Assembly (NCBI GenBank): GCA_036703255.1 | Contig: DATNPL010000094.1 | Span: 1 to 64,000, forward strand | Length of the DNA: 64,000 nucleotides | DNA from: Drouetiella sp036703255 | GTDB taxonomy: Bacteria > Cyanobacteriota > Cyanobacteriia > Elainellales > Elainellaceae | Direction of reading: 5' to 3' | Shown: one piece after another, positions 14,654 through 23,400 of the stretch | How positions within the stretch are numbered: position 1 is the first letter of the stretch | Layout of the letters: every line of letters starts with the position of its first letter | The notes under the pieces: generated by a model | Databases searched by the model: none | Seen by the model: only the letters and a program-made list of their open reading frames with translations | What the model was told of the DNA's origin: nothing | Program-made: the position numbers and the translations under genes

Positions 14654-17002
14654 TTAGGTGAATTTTATATCTGTGCTGCTATTCAAATTTGTCTCATTTT
14701 TTACAACGCCAATCAGCTCATCTCCATAAAGTTGAAAAGCACCCATGCGAATCTCTGTATTAAATCCAACGACTCTAAAAGTATAGGAATTGGAATTGCC
14801 TGATAGCTGAATTTTATCTCCTTGACTGGCATTGAAATCTACGATCGTGGAAAAACCTCCAGCAGTATGGAAGGCACCAGAACTATTTCCTAAAACAAAG
14901 GTATCGGCACCTTCACCACCCTCTAATAGATTGAACTCAGTAGCAAACTGACCCCTCCCACCCATCAAAATATCGTTACCCGATTCACCGCGTAACCAGT
15001 TGCTACCTGTGTTGCCAATCAGGCGATCGTCTTCACTCTTGCCTACCAACGGTGAACTAACTGGGCTGAAAACAAAGTTTAGGGCTTGCTTAGATGTATT
15101 ACTCACAACGGCGAGAGGCTGACCGACCGAAACATCAAGAAGCCGTGCGACTTTGGGACTACCAACACGGATTTCTGTGCCAACACCAACGCTAGCAAAC
15201 CTGTAATCACTCATTTCGCCAATAATCTCAATTCGATCGCCTTCCGCAGCATTAAAATCAGTGATCGCTTCCATGCCATATCCGATCATAAAAATATCTG
15301 CTCCTGCACCTCCGGTTAAGGTGTCATCGCCTTGACCACCATTGAGAAAATCATTGCCAGAACCGCTAACTATCGTATCGTTGCCGCTATTGCCATTGAA
15401 GTAAACGCTATCGGGAGTGGGAACTATCAGCAGGTCGTCGCCATCAGTCCCGTATACCCTTGCCCTGACGAGACTCGATGACCCTAGGCTAAAAGGCCCG
15501 TCAGATGGCCCAACTTGGTCAGTTTCACTAGGCGTTATGAGCGCAACTTCAAAACTAGATTCATTCTCGTCACCGCCCTGCTCTCGATCTTGACTAAAAT
15601 TGACGATATCTTGATCGATAAAAAGGTTATTTTCAGTATTTTCTACCACTAAATATTCTACTTCAAAGACTGTGCTAGCAACATTTTGATCAATTTCGCC
15701 CTCATTTTTAATATGTGAGATTTCTTGATCATTCTTAACAGCATGCTCCTCACTAGAAAAATCAGAAACATAAAAATCATTCGAGTTTTCATATAAATAT
15801 GTGAAAAGTGATTTTTCAAAACTTTCTAATGCCTCTCCTTTCGTAGCCTGAACAGCAATGTTTTCCACAACCTCTATAAATTGATTGAAGAAATGGCTAA
15901 CGGCTTGAAGTTGATCATCAGTTGAAAAGAATTGATAAACGTCTTGTTTAAAGTCTAAATCACCAAAAAGAGCAGCATCTAAATTACTATACAAATAATT
16001 AAAAAGTGAGAGATAGAAATCGCTACTGATTGCTGCAATAGAAGTTTCTGTATTGAGTGGACTCAGTTCTAATCTCAACTGCTGCTCTAAAACACTCACA
16101 AGCTCAGATCGACTGATTAACTGAAAACCTACAACAACGGTCAAAAATGTTAGGATTGAAGTCAGGTTATCCTCGAAAAATTTCAACCTTGCTTGAGCTG
16201 CTTCTGCTTTGTACAGTTTAATCTTTGCCTCCAAACTCTTCTCAGTTGAGACTCGTGAATGAACACGAATTTTTTTGCGAACATTACGACTTGATTCATG
16301 CTCAGTTCTACGCGTTTCAGCAAATCCATTGAGCAGACTATCTAACTGCTGTGAGTGAACTTCAAGAGGAAATTGAAATTCATTGCCAAAAACAACTGGG
16401 TGTGCGCCGATCGCCAGATCTTGCTCATCTAAAAAATAAGAAGAAGCTTTTAATTCTTGAAGAATGGGTTCTCCTGACCCATAGAAGAAGAGGAACTCCG
16501 TACCACTATCCCAAATTGGAACAGCACGATCGATTAAAAAGTGAAGACTACTTTCAATGCTAGACTCTAAATGATTTCGATTCAGCTTCGATCGTCTGTA
16601 TTGATTTAAAAACTCACCAACTGTCCAAACTAAAAAGCTTGTAGCGAATTCATAATGTGCCGGATCATGTGTAATCAGGGCATCCAAACCGTTTTGTAAC
16701 GCGCAGGAAATCTCTTCAATTTCGATGCCATTAAGATGACAGAGATTCTCATTAACTTTACAAGTTGGTAGAAGCTGTAAGGTTTGTTTTATAAAGTTAA
16801 TACATTGCTCTTGTTCTGCTTGCGTTTTTTTTGAAGACGCAATATTGAGAAGAACTTCCTGAAACGTTGTTTCCGTTAAAAATCCTTGCAGTTGCGGCTC
16901 TCGCTGAATCTTTTTAAACAAATAGATTGATAAAATACTCCGTAACGACCTGCTATTGAGCAGATAGTTATAAATCACATTTCTAGTGATGAGAATACGC
17001 AT
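14654..17002 (-). CDS. PIN-like N-terminal domain fused to RTX calcium-binding repeats
   Basis: A 782-residue protein with three parts. Residues 1-150 resemble a PIN nuclease domain: MRILITRNVIYNYLLNS aligns with the usual start containing DTNV, and LQNGLDALITHDPAHYEFA with the later acidic motif. However, the first catalytic Asp is replaced by Arg, so nuclease activity is doubtful. A long variable acidic middle follows (about 190-510). The C-terminal third carries RTX-like nonapeptides (GNDTIVSGSGNDFLNGGQGDDTLTGGAGAD) and two related ITDFNAAEGD-type domains. RTX regions bind Ca2+ after type I secretion. I know of no standard architecture joining the two. AT-rich codon use in the 5' two thirds contrasts with its neighbours and suggests transfer. 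Confidence 0.65.
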   Translation of the reverse strand: MRILITRNVIYNYLLNSRSLRSILSIYLFKKIQREPQLQGFLTETTFQEVLLNIASSKKTQAEQEQCINFIKQTLQLLPTCKVNENLCHLNGIEIEEISCALQNGLDALITHDPAHYEFATSFLVWTVGEFLNQYRRSKLNRNHLESSIESSLHFLIDRAVPIWDSGTEFLFFYGSGEPILQELKASSYFLDEQDLAIGAHPVVFGNEFQFPLEVHSQQLDSLLNGFAETRRTEHESSRNVRKKIRVHSRVSTEKSLEAKIKLYKAEAAQARLKFFEDNLTSILTFLTVVVGFQLISRSELVSVLEQQLRLELSPLNTETSIAAISSDFYLSLFNYLYSNLDAALFGDLDFKQDVYQFFSTDDQLQAVSHFFNQFIEVVENIAVQATKGEALESFEKSLFTYLYENSNDFYVSDFSSEEHAVKNDQEISHIKNEGEIDQNVASTVFEVEYLVVENTENNLFIDQDIVNFSQDREQGGDENESSFEVALITPSETDQVGPSDGPFSLGSSSLVRARVYGTDGDDLLIVPTPDSVYFNGNSGNDTIVSGSGNDFLNGGQGDDTLTGGAGADIFMIGYGMEAITDFNAAEGDRIEIIGEMSDYRFASVGVGTEIRVGSPKVARLLDVSVGQPLAVVSNTSKQALNFVFSPVSSPLVGKSEDDRLIGNTGSNWLRGESGNDILMGGRGQFATEFNLLEGGEGADTFVLGNSSGAFHTAGGFSTIVDFNASQGDKIQLSGNSNSYTFRVVGFNTEIRMGAFQLYGDELIGVVKNETNLNSSTDIKFT

Positions 17003-17061
17003 TGTTTATATGCAGCATCGAGTAGTCAATCTATAGCTGTATTCACAGTGGTTAGGACGGG

Positions 17062-17091
17062 GACATTTTTGAGCGCGCGCTCAAAAATGTC
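17062..17091 (-). terminator. Perfect 30-nt palindrome downstream of hicB (GCGC-apex family)
   Basis: GACATTTTTGAGCGC is followed directly by its exact complement, with no loop beyond the central GCGCGCGC. It lies 46 bp after the hicB stop. The flanks (GGTTAGGACG before, ATAAGCCCGATGATT after) recur at 13.0 and 60.6 kb. Confidence 0.75.
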
Positions 17092-17136
17092 ATAAGCCCG
17101 ATGATTGTGGCTATATGATATTTTCAACCCCTACAG

Positions 17137-17703
17137 TCACTTAAATTTGCCAACAATCTGCTGAGATTCTTCAATCAGTTTAACTAATTCGCGATCGCCC
17201 AGAAACGGTTGGAGTGCTGTTAGACAATGCTCAACCACTTCAGGATCGCCAGACTTTAAGTAGGGTTTGAGTGCAGACTGCAACTGGTTCAATTTCTCAT
17301 CCAACCGTGCGAGGAGTTGCTCTTGCTCGTACTCCTCTAAGGGAGGCATCGGTTGACGATCGCTCTCTGGTTGAATGACTTTTCGAGCTGCTTCTACAAT
17401 AATCGCCTCCATCCATGCGTTAATGCTCTTCTCTGCCTGAGCAGCAGCCAAATAGATGATGTGATGGTTTTCTGGTGTAGTACGCAGCGGTAGGCGACCC
17501 GAAAAGGCTCTATCTGGGTCTTCTCCAACCTCATTACATAAAGCTAGATATGAATCCACAGAGCGATAGAACTCTTGCGTAATCTCCTCGACGGTTTCAC
17601 CTTCAAAAGTGATGACATCCTTGATATCCAGCACCGTACCCAAGAGAATCTTAGCGTTCATATCAACCTTAACGTGAGCGGTATATCCTTTATAGATCAA
17701 CAC
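17137..17703 (-). CDS. hicB: HicB-family antitoxin with C-terminal extension
   Basis: A 188-residue protein. Residues 1-110 form the HicB fold: YKGYTAHVKVDMNAKILLGTVLDIKDVITFEG resembles the partially degraded RNase H-like core, followed by the DPDRAFSGRLPLRTTPE linker and an arc/MetJ-type helix pair. Residues 120-188 are an extra helical extension not usual in HicB. HicB neutralises the HicA RNase and represses its own operon. It begins at GTG 17703, one base after the hicA stop, so the two are translationally coupled in toxin-first order. Confidence 0.8.
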   Translation of the reverse strand: MLIYKGYTAHVKVDMNAKILLGTVLDIKDVITFEGETVEEITQEFYRSVDSYLALCNEVGEDPDRAFSGRLPLRTTPENHHIIYLAAAQAEKSINAWMEAIIVEAARKVIQPESDRQPMPPLEEYEQEQLLARLDEKLNQLQSALKPYLKSGDPEVVEHCLTALQPFLGDRELVKLIEESQQIVGKFK

Positions 17704-17704
17704 G

Positions 17705-17989
17705 TTACTTTACTACCCCTATCCTTGCAGTCTTGAGCAATCTTTGAATACTGCTAACTGCATGAGTACTGGCATACTCACTCTTGTGTCGGCAGTGAAT
17801 TATTGCTCTTGTTGTATTGATTTTAGATCTGATGACAATATAAACACGATCGCCATCTTCTTTGACAGCGCCTCCCAATGCCAGAAAAAGATGTTTGAGG
17901 TGTGACCAACGAATATCCGAACGAATTGGATCTTCAAAAACGGCTTGAAGCGTTTGAGAATATCCGTCATCTAATCTAAAGAGACTCAC
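17705..17989 (-). CDS. hicA: HicA-like toxin (mRNA interferase family), variant active site
   Basis: A 94-residue protein with the HicA core at RWSHLKHLFLALGGAVKEDGDRVYIVI and a C-terminal ending SSIQRLLKTARIGVV. HicA is a small double-stranded RNA-binding-like RNase whose active histidine lies in an HxPH-type strand. Here the corresponding segment reads IIHCRHKSE, keeping histidines but lacking the proline. It is longer than usual by about 25 N-terminal residues. Start GTG at 17989. The adjacent hicB supports the call; activity is uncertain because of the changed motif. Confidence 0.7.
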   Translation of the reverse strand: MSLFRLDDGYSQTLQAVFEDPIRSDIRWSHLKHLFLALGGAVKEDGDRVYIVIRSKINTTRAIIHCRHKSEYASTHAVSSIQRLLKTARIGVVK

Positions 17990-18599
17990 TCACCTCTCTC
18001 CATTACGTTCGCATCCTGTTCAGCACTGACAGATTGGCTCAGATAACAGATTGGCTCAAACCAAACTTAGCTCAGGTTCTTTCAAACAATTAATTCCTAG
18101 ATATGGTAGCACAATCTGGCACCACTGCAAGCGATAAAAGCTAGCAGAAATTCTCGTTTGGAAATAAAGCCCACAGACAAGCTGCCTGTAGGCTTTGTCT
18201 CTAAAAAATTCGCCTCCTGCGGGTAGGAATTTCCAAGCTTGCATAGTCAGCACTGCCGAAACACTAGCGCACCTGTAATTTTAGAGCGAGTTCTTAGAAT
18301 TCTTTGACTAGAGCACGTTTTGCCTGATTCAACCTAGATATTTTGGAGCGCTAAGACAAAATCTATGTTGACATCTTAGTTTGGCGTCAATATAATAACC
18401 TTCAAGTAAATGACGCCATTTTTTGATGTCATAAAATACAAGATCGAACCATATTTGAATGAGATCACTACGACCGGTCAAAGTATTGCTAATTCTATAG
18501 GCGTGCTTGTCAAGGTTTGTCATGAAGTCTCGTGAGATTCAAACAGCCTGGGTTGTTGGCTTACCACATTCGTAATTCATTAATCACAAGGAGATAATT
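17990..18599. other. Long intergenic region upstream of the RTX gene
   Basis: A 610-bp spacer between divergent hicA and the RTX gene. It holds the motif cluster at 18369-18431 and an AAGGAG ribosome-binding site just before 18600. Short frames here have no gene-like features. Confidence 0.6.
18369..18431. promoter_or_regulatory. Inverted pair of TGACAT-N9-GCGTCA motifs (left cluster)
   Basis: One 21-bp copy reads forward at 18369-18389 and one reads reverse at 18411-18431, 21 bp apart. The same motif recurs four times at 20311-20416 upstream of the next RTX gene. Either binding sites for a shared regulator or transposase-type end repeats. Confidence 0.6.
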
Positions 18600-20144
18600 A
18601 TGAGCCTTACCACACAGACAGGGCTAGATGCGCTTTTGTCTTTGCTCGCAAACAGTCAAGTTAGACGCGCCAGCAATCGCCGCAGATTTAATGGTCAAGC
18701 AGACAACGATTTGTTTTCTGGCGATGCCCAAAACAACACGGCCAGAGGCGGTCGGGGGAATGATGCATTGCTAGGCAACAGTGGGAACGATCGCCTGCAA
18801 GGAGATAATGGCAATGACATTCTCTTGGGTGGAATTGGCAACGATCGCCTCTTGGGCGGCAATGGCAATGATGTTCTGTTGGGGGAAGTTGGAGATGATC
18901 AACTGGAGGGCGGCAACGGCAATGACACGCTCGGTGGGGGCGCAGGGCTAGATGTCTTGACAGCCGGAGGAGGCAATGACTTGTTGGTCGGCGGTGCAGG
19001 CGTTGATACCCTGACAGGCGGCATCGGTCGTGATCAGTTTGGCTATGACGGCAACCTGTTCGCCAACGGGGTTGCGGCTCAAGTAGGAAATACAGGCATC
19101 AATATATTGAACCAACCAGACATTATCACAGACTTCAACATCGCAGAAGATTCCTTTACTTTAGACGCTCAGGCTCTCGGCATTGACAGCTTGGTGTTTC
19201 AAAGAGGGCAGTCTTCGCAAGTTGCCAATGCCAATGTGATTGTGTTGACCGATAGCTTTGCAACTGCTGGAGATGCCGCCCGCGCCATTGCTAACAATAA
19301 CAACATCACTGCCGATGCAGGCGTCTTTCTTTACTTCAATACCACATTGGGGTTGAATCGTTTAGTTTATTCCAAAGATTTGGCTGGCGGTGGCGATATT
19401 AGCGTGCTAGCTAATCTGGACAACCAGCGCGGAGCCACGGGACAAACGGATCTAGCACGGTACACGATCGCTAACTTTAGCTTAGATAATGGTGACTCCA
19501 ACCGCACGGCAGATGCTAACAGCGATGTGCTGTTTGGCGATGCTGGAGCCAACCCGCTCAATGGCGGTAATGGTGATGATTCTATTGATGGCAGGCTAGG
19601 CAATGATACCCTTGTAGGTGGCAACGGCAACGATTTCATCGTGGGCGGTGCAGGGGTCGATAGCCTCACGGGTGGCAGCGGTCGTGACCAGTTTGCCTAT
19701 CGAGGCAACGTCTTCGCCAATGGTACAGCAGCTCCAGCGGGTACCACAGGCATCAACTTCTTGAATCAGCCGGATAGAATCACTGACTTCACAATCGCAG
19801 ACGATCAAATCACCCTCGATGGTTCAGATTTGAACATTGGGGCAGTTACCTTCCAGAGAGGGCAGGCTTCCCAGCTTGCTAATGGTAACGTAATCGTACT
19901 GACGAACGGTTTTGCTAGTGCTGGAGATGCGGCTCGCGCCATTGCCGATAATGCTAACGTTACCGCTGATGCAGGAGTGTTTGCCTACTTTAACACCACG
20001 CTGGGGGTGACCCGTGTAGTCTATTCTCAAGATTTAGGAGATGGCGGTAATACCAGCGTCCTAGCAAGTTTGGACAATCAGCAGGGTACAGCAGGGTTAG
20101 CCAATATTGCGAGCTTCACGGCTGCTAACTTCAACATTGTTTAG
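18600..20144 (+). CDS. RTX-type calcium-binding protein with internal duplication
   Basis: A 514-residue, probably secreted protein without a Sec signal, as expected for type I secretion. Residues 35-145 hold about nine RTX nonapeptides (GNDRLQGDNGNDILLGGIGND and similar). Then come two homologous blocks of about 160 residues, roughly 130-300 and 345-514. Each starts GGAGVD(T/S)LTGG and contains DQF, INxLNQPDxITDF, FQRGQ and NVIVLT. The blocks are joined by further nonapeptides. The RTX part would bind Ca2+ outside the cell; no enzymatic domain is visible. The start is fixed by AAGGAG six bases before the ATG. It is followed by a hairpin at 20172-20206. Confidence 0.85.
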   Translation: MSLTTQTGLDALLSLLANSQVRRASNRRRFNGQADNDLFSGDAQNNTARGGRGNDALLGNSGNDRLQGDNGNDILLGGIGNDRLLGGNGNDVLLGEVGDDQLEGGNGNDTLGGGAGLDVLTAGGGNDLLVGGAGVDTLTGGIGRDQFGYDGNLFANGVAAQVGNTGINILNQPDIITDFNIAEDSFTLDAQALGIDSLVFQRGQSSQVANANVIVLTDSFATAGDAARAIANNNNITADAGVFLYFNTTLGLNRLVYSKDLAGGGDISVLANLDNQRGATGQTDLARYTIANFSLDNGDSNRTADANSDVLFGDAGANPLNGGNGDDSIDGRLGNDTLVGGNGNDFIVGGAGVDSLTGGSGRDQFAYRGNVFANGTAAPAGTTGINFLNQPDRITDFTIADDQITLDGSDLNIGAVTFQRGQASQLANGNVIVLTNGFASAGDAARAIADNANVTADAGVFAYFNTTLGVTRVVYSQDLGDGGNTSVLASLDNQQGTAGLANIASFTAANFNIV

Positions 20145-20171
20145 GCTACCCGCCAGCAGGTTTGAAGGTCA

Positions 20172-20206
20172 GGCTAGTTTCTGGCTTAAGCGCTTGGAAA
20201 CTAGCC
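20172..20206 (+). terminator. Hairpin after the RTX gene
   Basis: GGCTAGTTTC and its exact complement are separated by 15 bases, 27 bp after the stop. No T-run follows, so it may be an RNA-stability element rather than an intrinsic terminator. Confidence 0.5.
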
Positions 20207-20310
20207 CTCCTCAATCAATTCTCTCTAGAGCAAGGAGTTTTGGGCGCAGGGTTAGGGTGCGCCCTAGGTTTTCACCGACTCCTAAAGGTATTGATTCAAC
20301 AATTTCGGAG

Positions 20311-20416
20311 CCAATTGAAATTTGGCGTCAATATTGAGTTTTTTGACATTAAAATTTAGCGTCAAAAAAAGAAGGCGAATGGATGACGCTAAGCTGTGAC
20401 GCTAATTTCAATGTGA
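20311..20416. promoter_or_regulatory. Cluster of GCGTCA motifs upstream of the subtilase-RTX gene (right cluster)
   Basis: A forward copy with a diverged 5' part lies at 20311-20330, a full forward copy at 20344-20364, a partial reverse copy at 20384-20390 and a reverse copy at 20397-20416. The outer copies (TTGAAATTTGGCGTCA and TGACGCTAATTTCAA) form an inverted repeat. The cluster ends 32 bp before the start codon. Confidence 0.6.
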
Positions 20417-20448
20417 ACCAAGACAGGCTAACTTGCAAGGAGAATATT

Positions 20449-23400
20449 ATGGCCGGACAAGTGACTAGCGAAGGCGATCGTGCCATTCAATCTGATATTG
20501 CCCGTTTGCTATTTGGTGTAAGTGGTTCTGGTATTAAAGTTGGTGTGATTTCTGAAAGCTTTAATACCATAGCCACCGGAGGTGTGACCTTAGAGGAAGC
20601 GGTGGCCAATGGAGAGTTTCCAGGTGAAGGCAACCCAGATGGATTTACTCAGTCGGTTCAAGTTTTGAGAGATCCAGAATTTGGATTTGGTACTGGCAAC
20701 AGTTTGTTGCAAATTGTGCATGACGTTGCTCCAGGTGCTGAACTACTGTTTTATGCGATCGAAGCAAATCTAGATGACTTTACAAACCAAGACATCACGG
20801 ATCAAAGCATTGCCGATGCTATTAACGCGCTTGTTGAGGCTGGAGCTAACGTCATTCTTGTGAACCAGGAAGGTGCGATACCCGTGCCGATGTTTCAAGA
20901 CGGGGTTGCTGCACAGGCGATCGATGCTGCTGCTCAAAAAGGGGTGATCGTTGTAACTCCCAGTGACAGCATTGGCAACTCCTATGAAAGCGAACTGCGG
21001 TTGAGTGAAACCTTCTCTTTTCGAGGGAATACGTACCAAGCCCATGATTTTGATCTGGGTGAAGAAGTTGATCTGTTTCAAACAATTGAGTTTAACGATA
21101 ACGACGAGCTTGAGTTATTGCTTAATTGGCAACAAGCTTCTGGACAGGTTAAGTCTGATTTTGAAATATTTTTGATGGATAGACCTGAACTGCCTGGTGC
21201 AGGCGGTCGAATCATCGCCAAGTCAGGAATTGCAGGCCCTGACAGTCAAAATAATACGACTAACGATCCGACGCGAATTCTTAAGTATGATTCGTCTCGA
21301 CCTGAGATCGCCTATTTGGTCATTGCCAAAAAGCAAGATGCCAAAACCCCTGATCCTGAACGGATTAAATGGATCAATATTGACGGCATCAATCCTCTAG
21401 TGGACACTGCCAATGACATCACTTACGAATACGTCAATGATCAACCTGAGGCGGAGAGTGCGGCAACCGTTTTTGGCATACCCAATGCTGAGGGAGTGAT
21501 TACCGTGGGTGCTGCCGATTTTGCCAACACTCCCGCCTACGGTAGCGAACTGCCTGTGCAAGCAGATGACTACTTTAGCAAGGGCAGTTCTCCCATCTTG
21601 TTCGACCCTGAGGGTAATCCTCTTTCCACCCCCAAACAGCGAAGCAAGCCTGATGTTATTGGCCCCACCCGCGTCGCTAGCACAGCGGTGGTTTATGAAG
21701 ATTTTCCGACCGCGTCGACAGCAGCAGCCCATGTCGCAGGGACGATCGCTCTGATGCTAGAACGGGCAGGAGGAGCCAGCAGCCTCTCGCTGGAGCAAGT
21801 TCGGAATCTTCTGAAAGCAACAGCCCTTCCGGTAGCGCCTCAACCCAATCTGCCAGAAGATGCAGGCTTCATTCAGGCCGATGCTGCGGTTACACTCTCC
21901 TACATCGCTCAGCAAATAGGTACTCTGGAAAATGATGTCTTGCAAGCAACCGATGCGGCCAGCAATTTAGTGGGACTGGCAGGCAGCGATCGCCTCAGAG
22001 GCGGTCAAGGCTCAGATGCTTTATTGGGTGGCGAGGGTAACGATACGCTAGAGGGCAAGTGGGGCAACGACTATTTATTGGGTGAGCAAGGTGATGATAC
22101 GCTGCTGGGCGACAGCAGTGACGATTTTCTGAGCGGCGGCAGCGGCACAAATCACTTGACTGGGGGAGAGGGTGCCGACAAGTTTTTGCTAGACGCTGAG
22201 GGAACGGCAAACATTAGAGACTTCCAGAAAGACGAGGATACACTCGTGCTGCCTGTTGGGATACAATTCAGCGATTTAGAACTGATTCAGCAAGGTCACA
22301 ATGCTGTCATTCAGTTATCTGGCGATACCCTTGCCGTTTTGTCGAATATAGATACAGATACGATTGTAGCAGACACCTTTTTTCTTCTTCCTGACATTCA
22401 ACAGGAGACTGAACCCGTACAGCTCTCAGAGAATGAGGGTGAAAATGAAGGTGGTACAGATGGGGATGGAAGCGAACCCTTCCAGACGCCTGAAGAAGCG
22501 ATCGTTGAACAGGTAAGGAGCGAAGGCGATCGTGCTGCAAGAGCTGACGTAGCTCGCAGACTGTTTGGCTTGGATGGTGCTGGGATCAAAATTGGCATTA
22601 TTTCTGACAGTTTTGATAACTTCTTGGTCGATGAATTTCTCACGGCATCAGATGAAGTTCAAAGTGGAGAATTGCCAGGTCAAGGCAACCCAGACGGCTA
22701 CACTCAGCCTGTTCAAGTCTTGAGAGAGGCTGCGGGCTTGAATGAAGGTCGGGCTATGGCACAGATCATTTACGATCTGGCTCCAGGTGCAGAACTGCTG
22801 TTCCACACGGTGTTTAACCAGGATTTAGGAGAAGGAGAGGGGGAGAGTTTTGCTATAGCCATCAATGCTTTAGTGGCGGCTGGTGCTGACATTATCGTAG
22901 ATGACGTTGGCACAACGGCCAATCTTTTCTTTGAAGATAGCACCGTTGCACAAGCAGTGAATCAGGCGGCCAAACAAGGCATTACCTACATCACCTCAGC
23001 AGGAAATCAAGGCACGCTTTCCTATGAGAGTGAATTTCGCTTGAGCACGACCTTTTCCTACCGAGGCAGCCAGTATCAAGCCCATGATTTTGACGTGAGC
23101 GCTGGCATAGATCTGTTTCAGGACATTCAGACTCCTGACGTTAGCGCTATTGACCTATTGATGAATTGGCAGCAATCCGCAGGGCAGGTTCAAACCGATT
23201 ACGAACTCTTCCTGCTCGATCAGCCGATACTACCGGGAGAGGGAAGTCAAATCTTAGCCACTGCTGACATTCCAGCGCTGGATGCGACCGATGCACCAGC
23301 ACAGAGCCTGTCTTACCTGAATACTCAGCAAGGAACTGTGTATTTGATGATCGCTCGAAAACAGGGTGCATCTCCCTCAAAACCTAGTCCAGAATCTAAC

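Noticed and set aside
18056..18253. 65-codon minus-strand ORF upstream of hicA
   Set aside because: No start signal or family features; probably chance.
18369..20416. Complete Tn7/CAST-type transposon around the RTX gene
   Set aside because: No transposase, TniQ, Cas or target duplication is visible between or beside the motif clusters; only end-like repeats.
20383..20448. Longer N-terminus of the subtilase-RTX protein
   Set aside because: It would lie in the motif cluster and lacks a ribosome-binding site, unlike ATG 20449 with AAGGAG.
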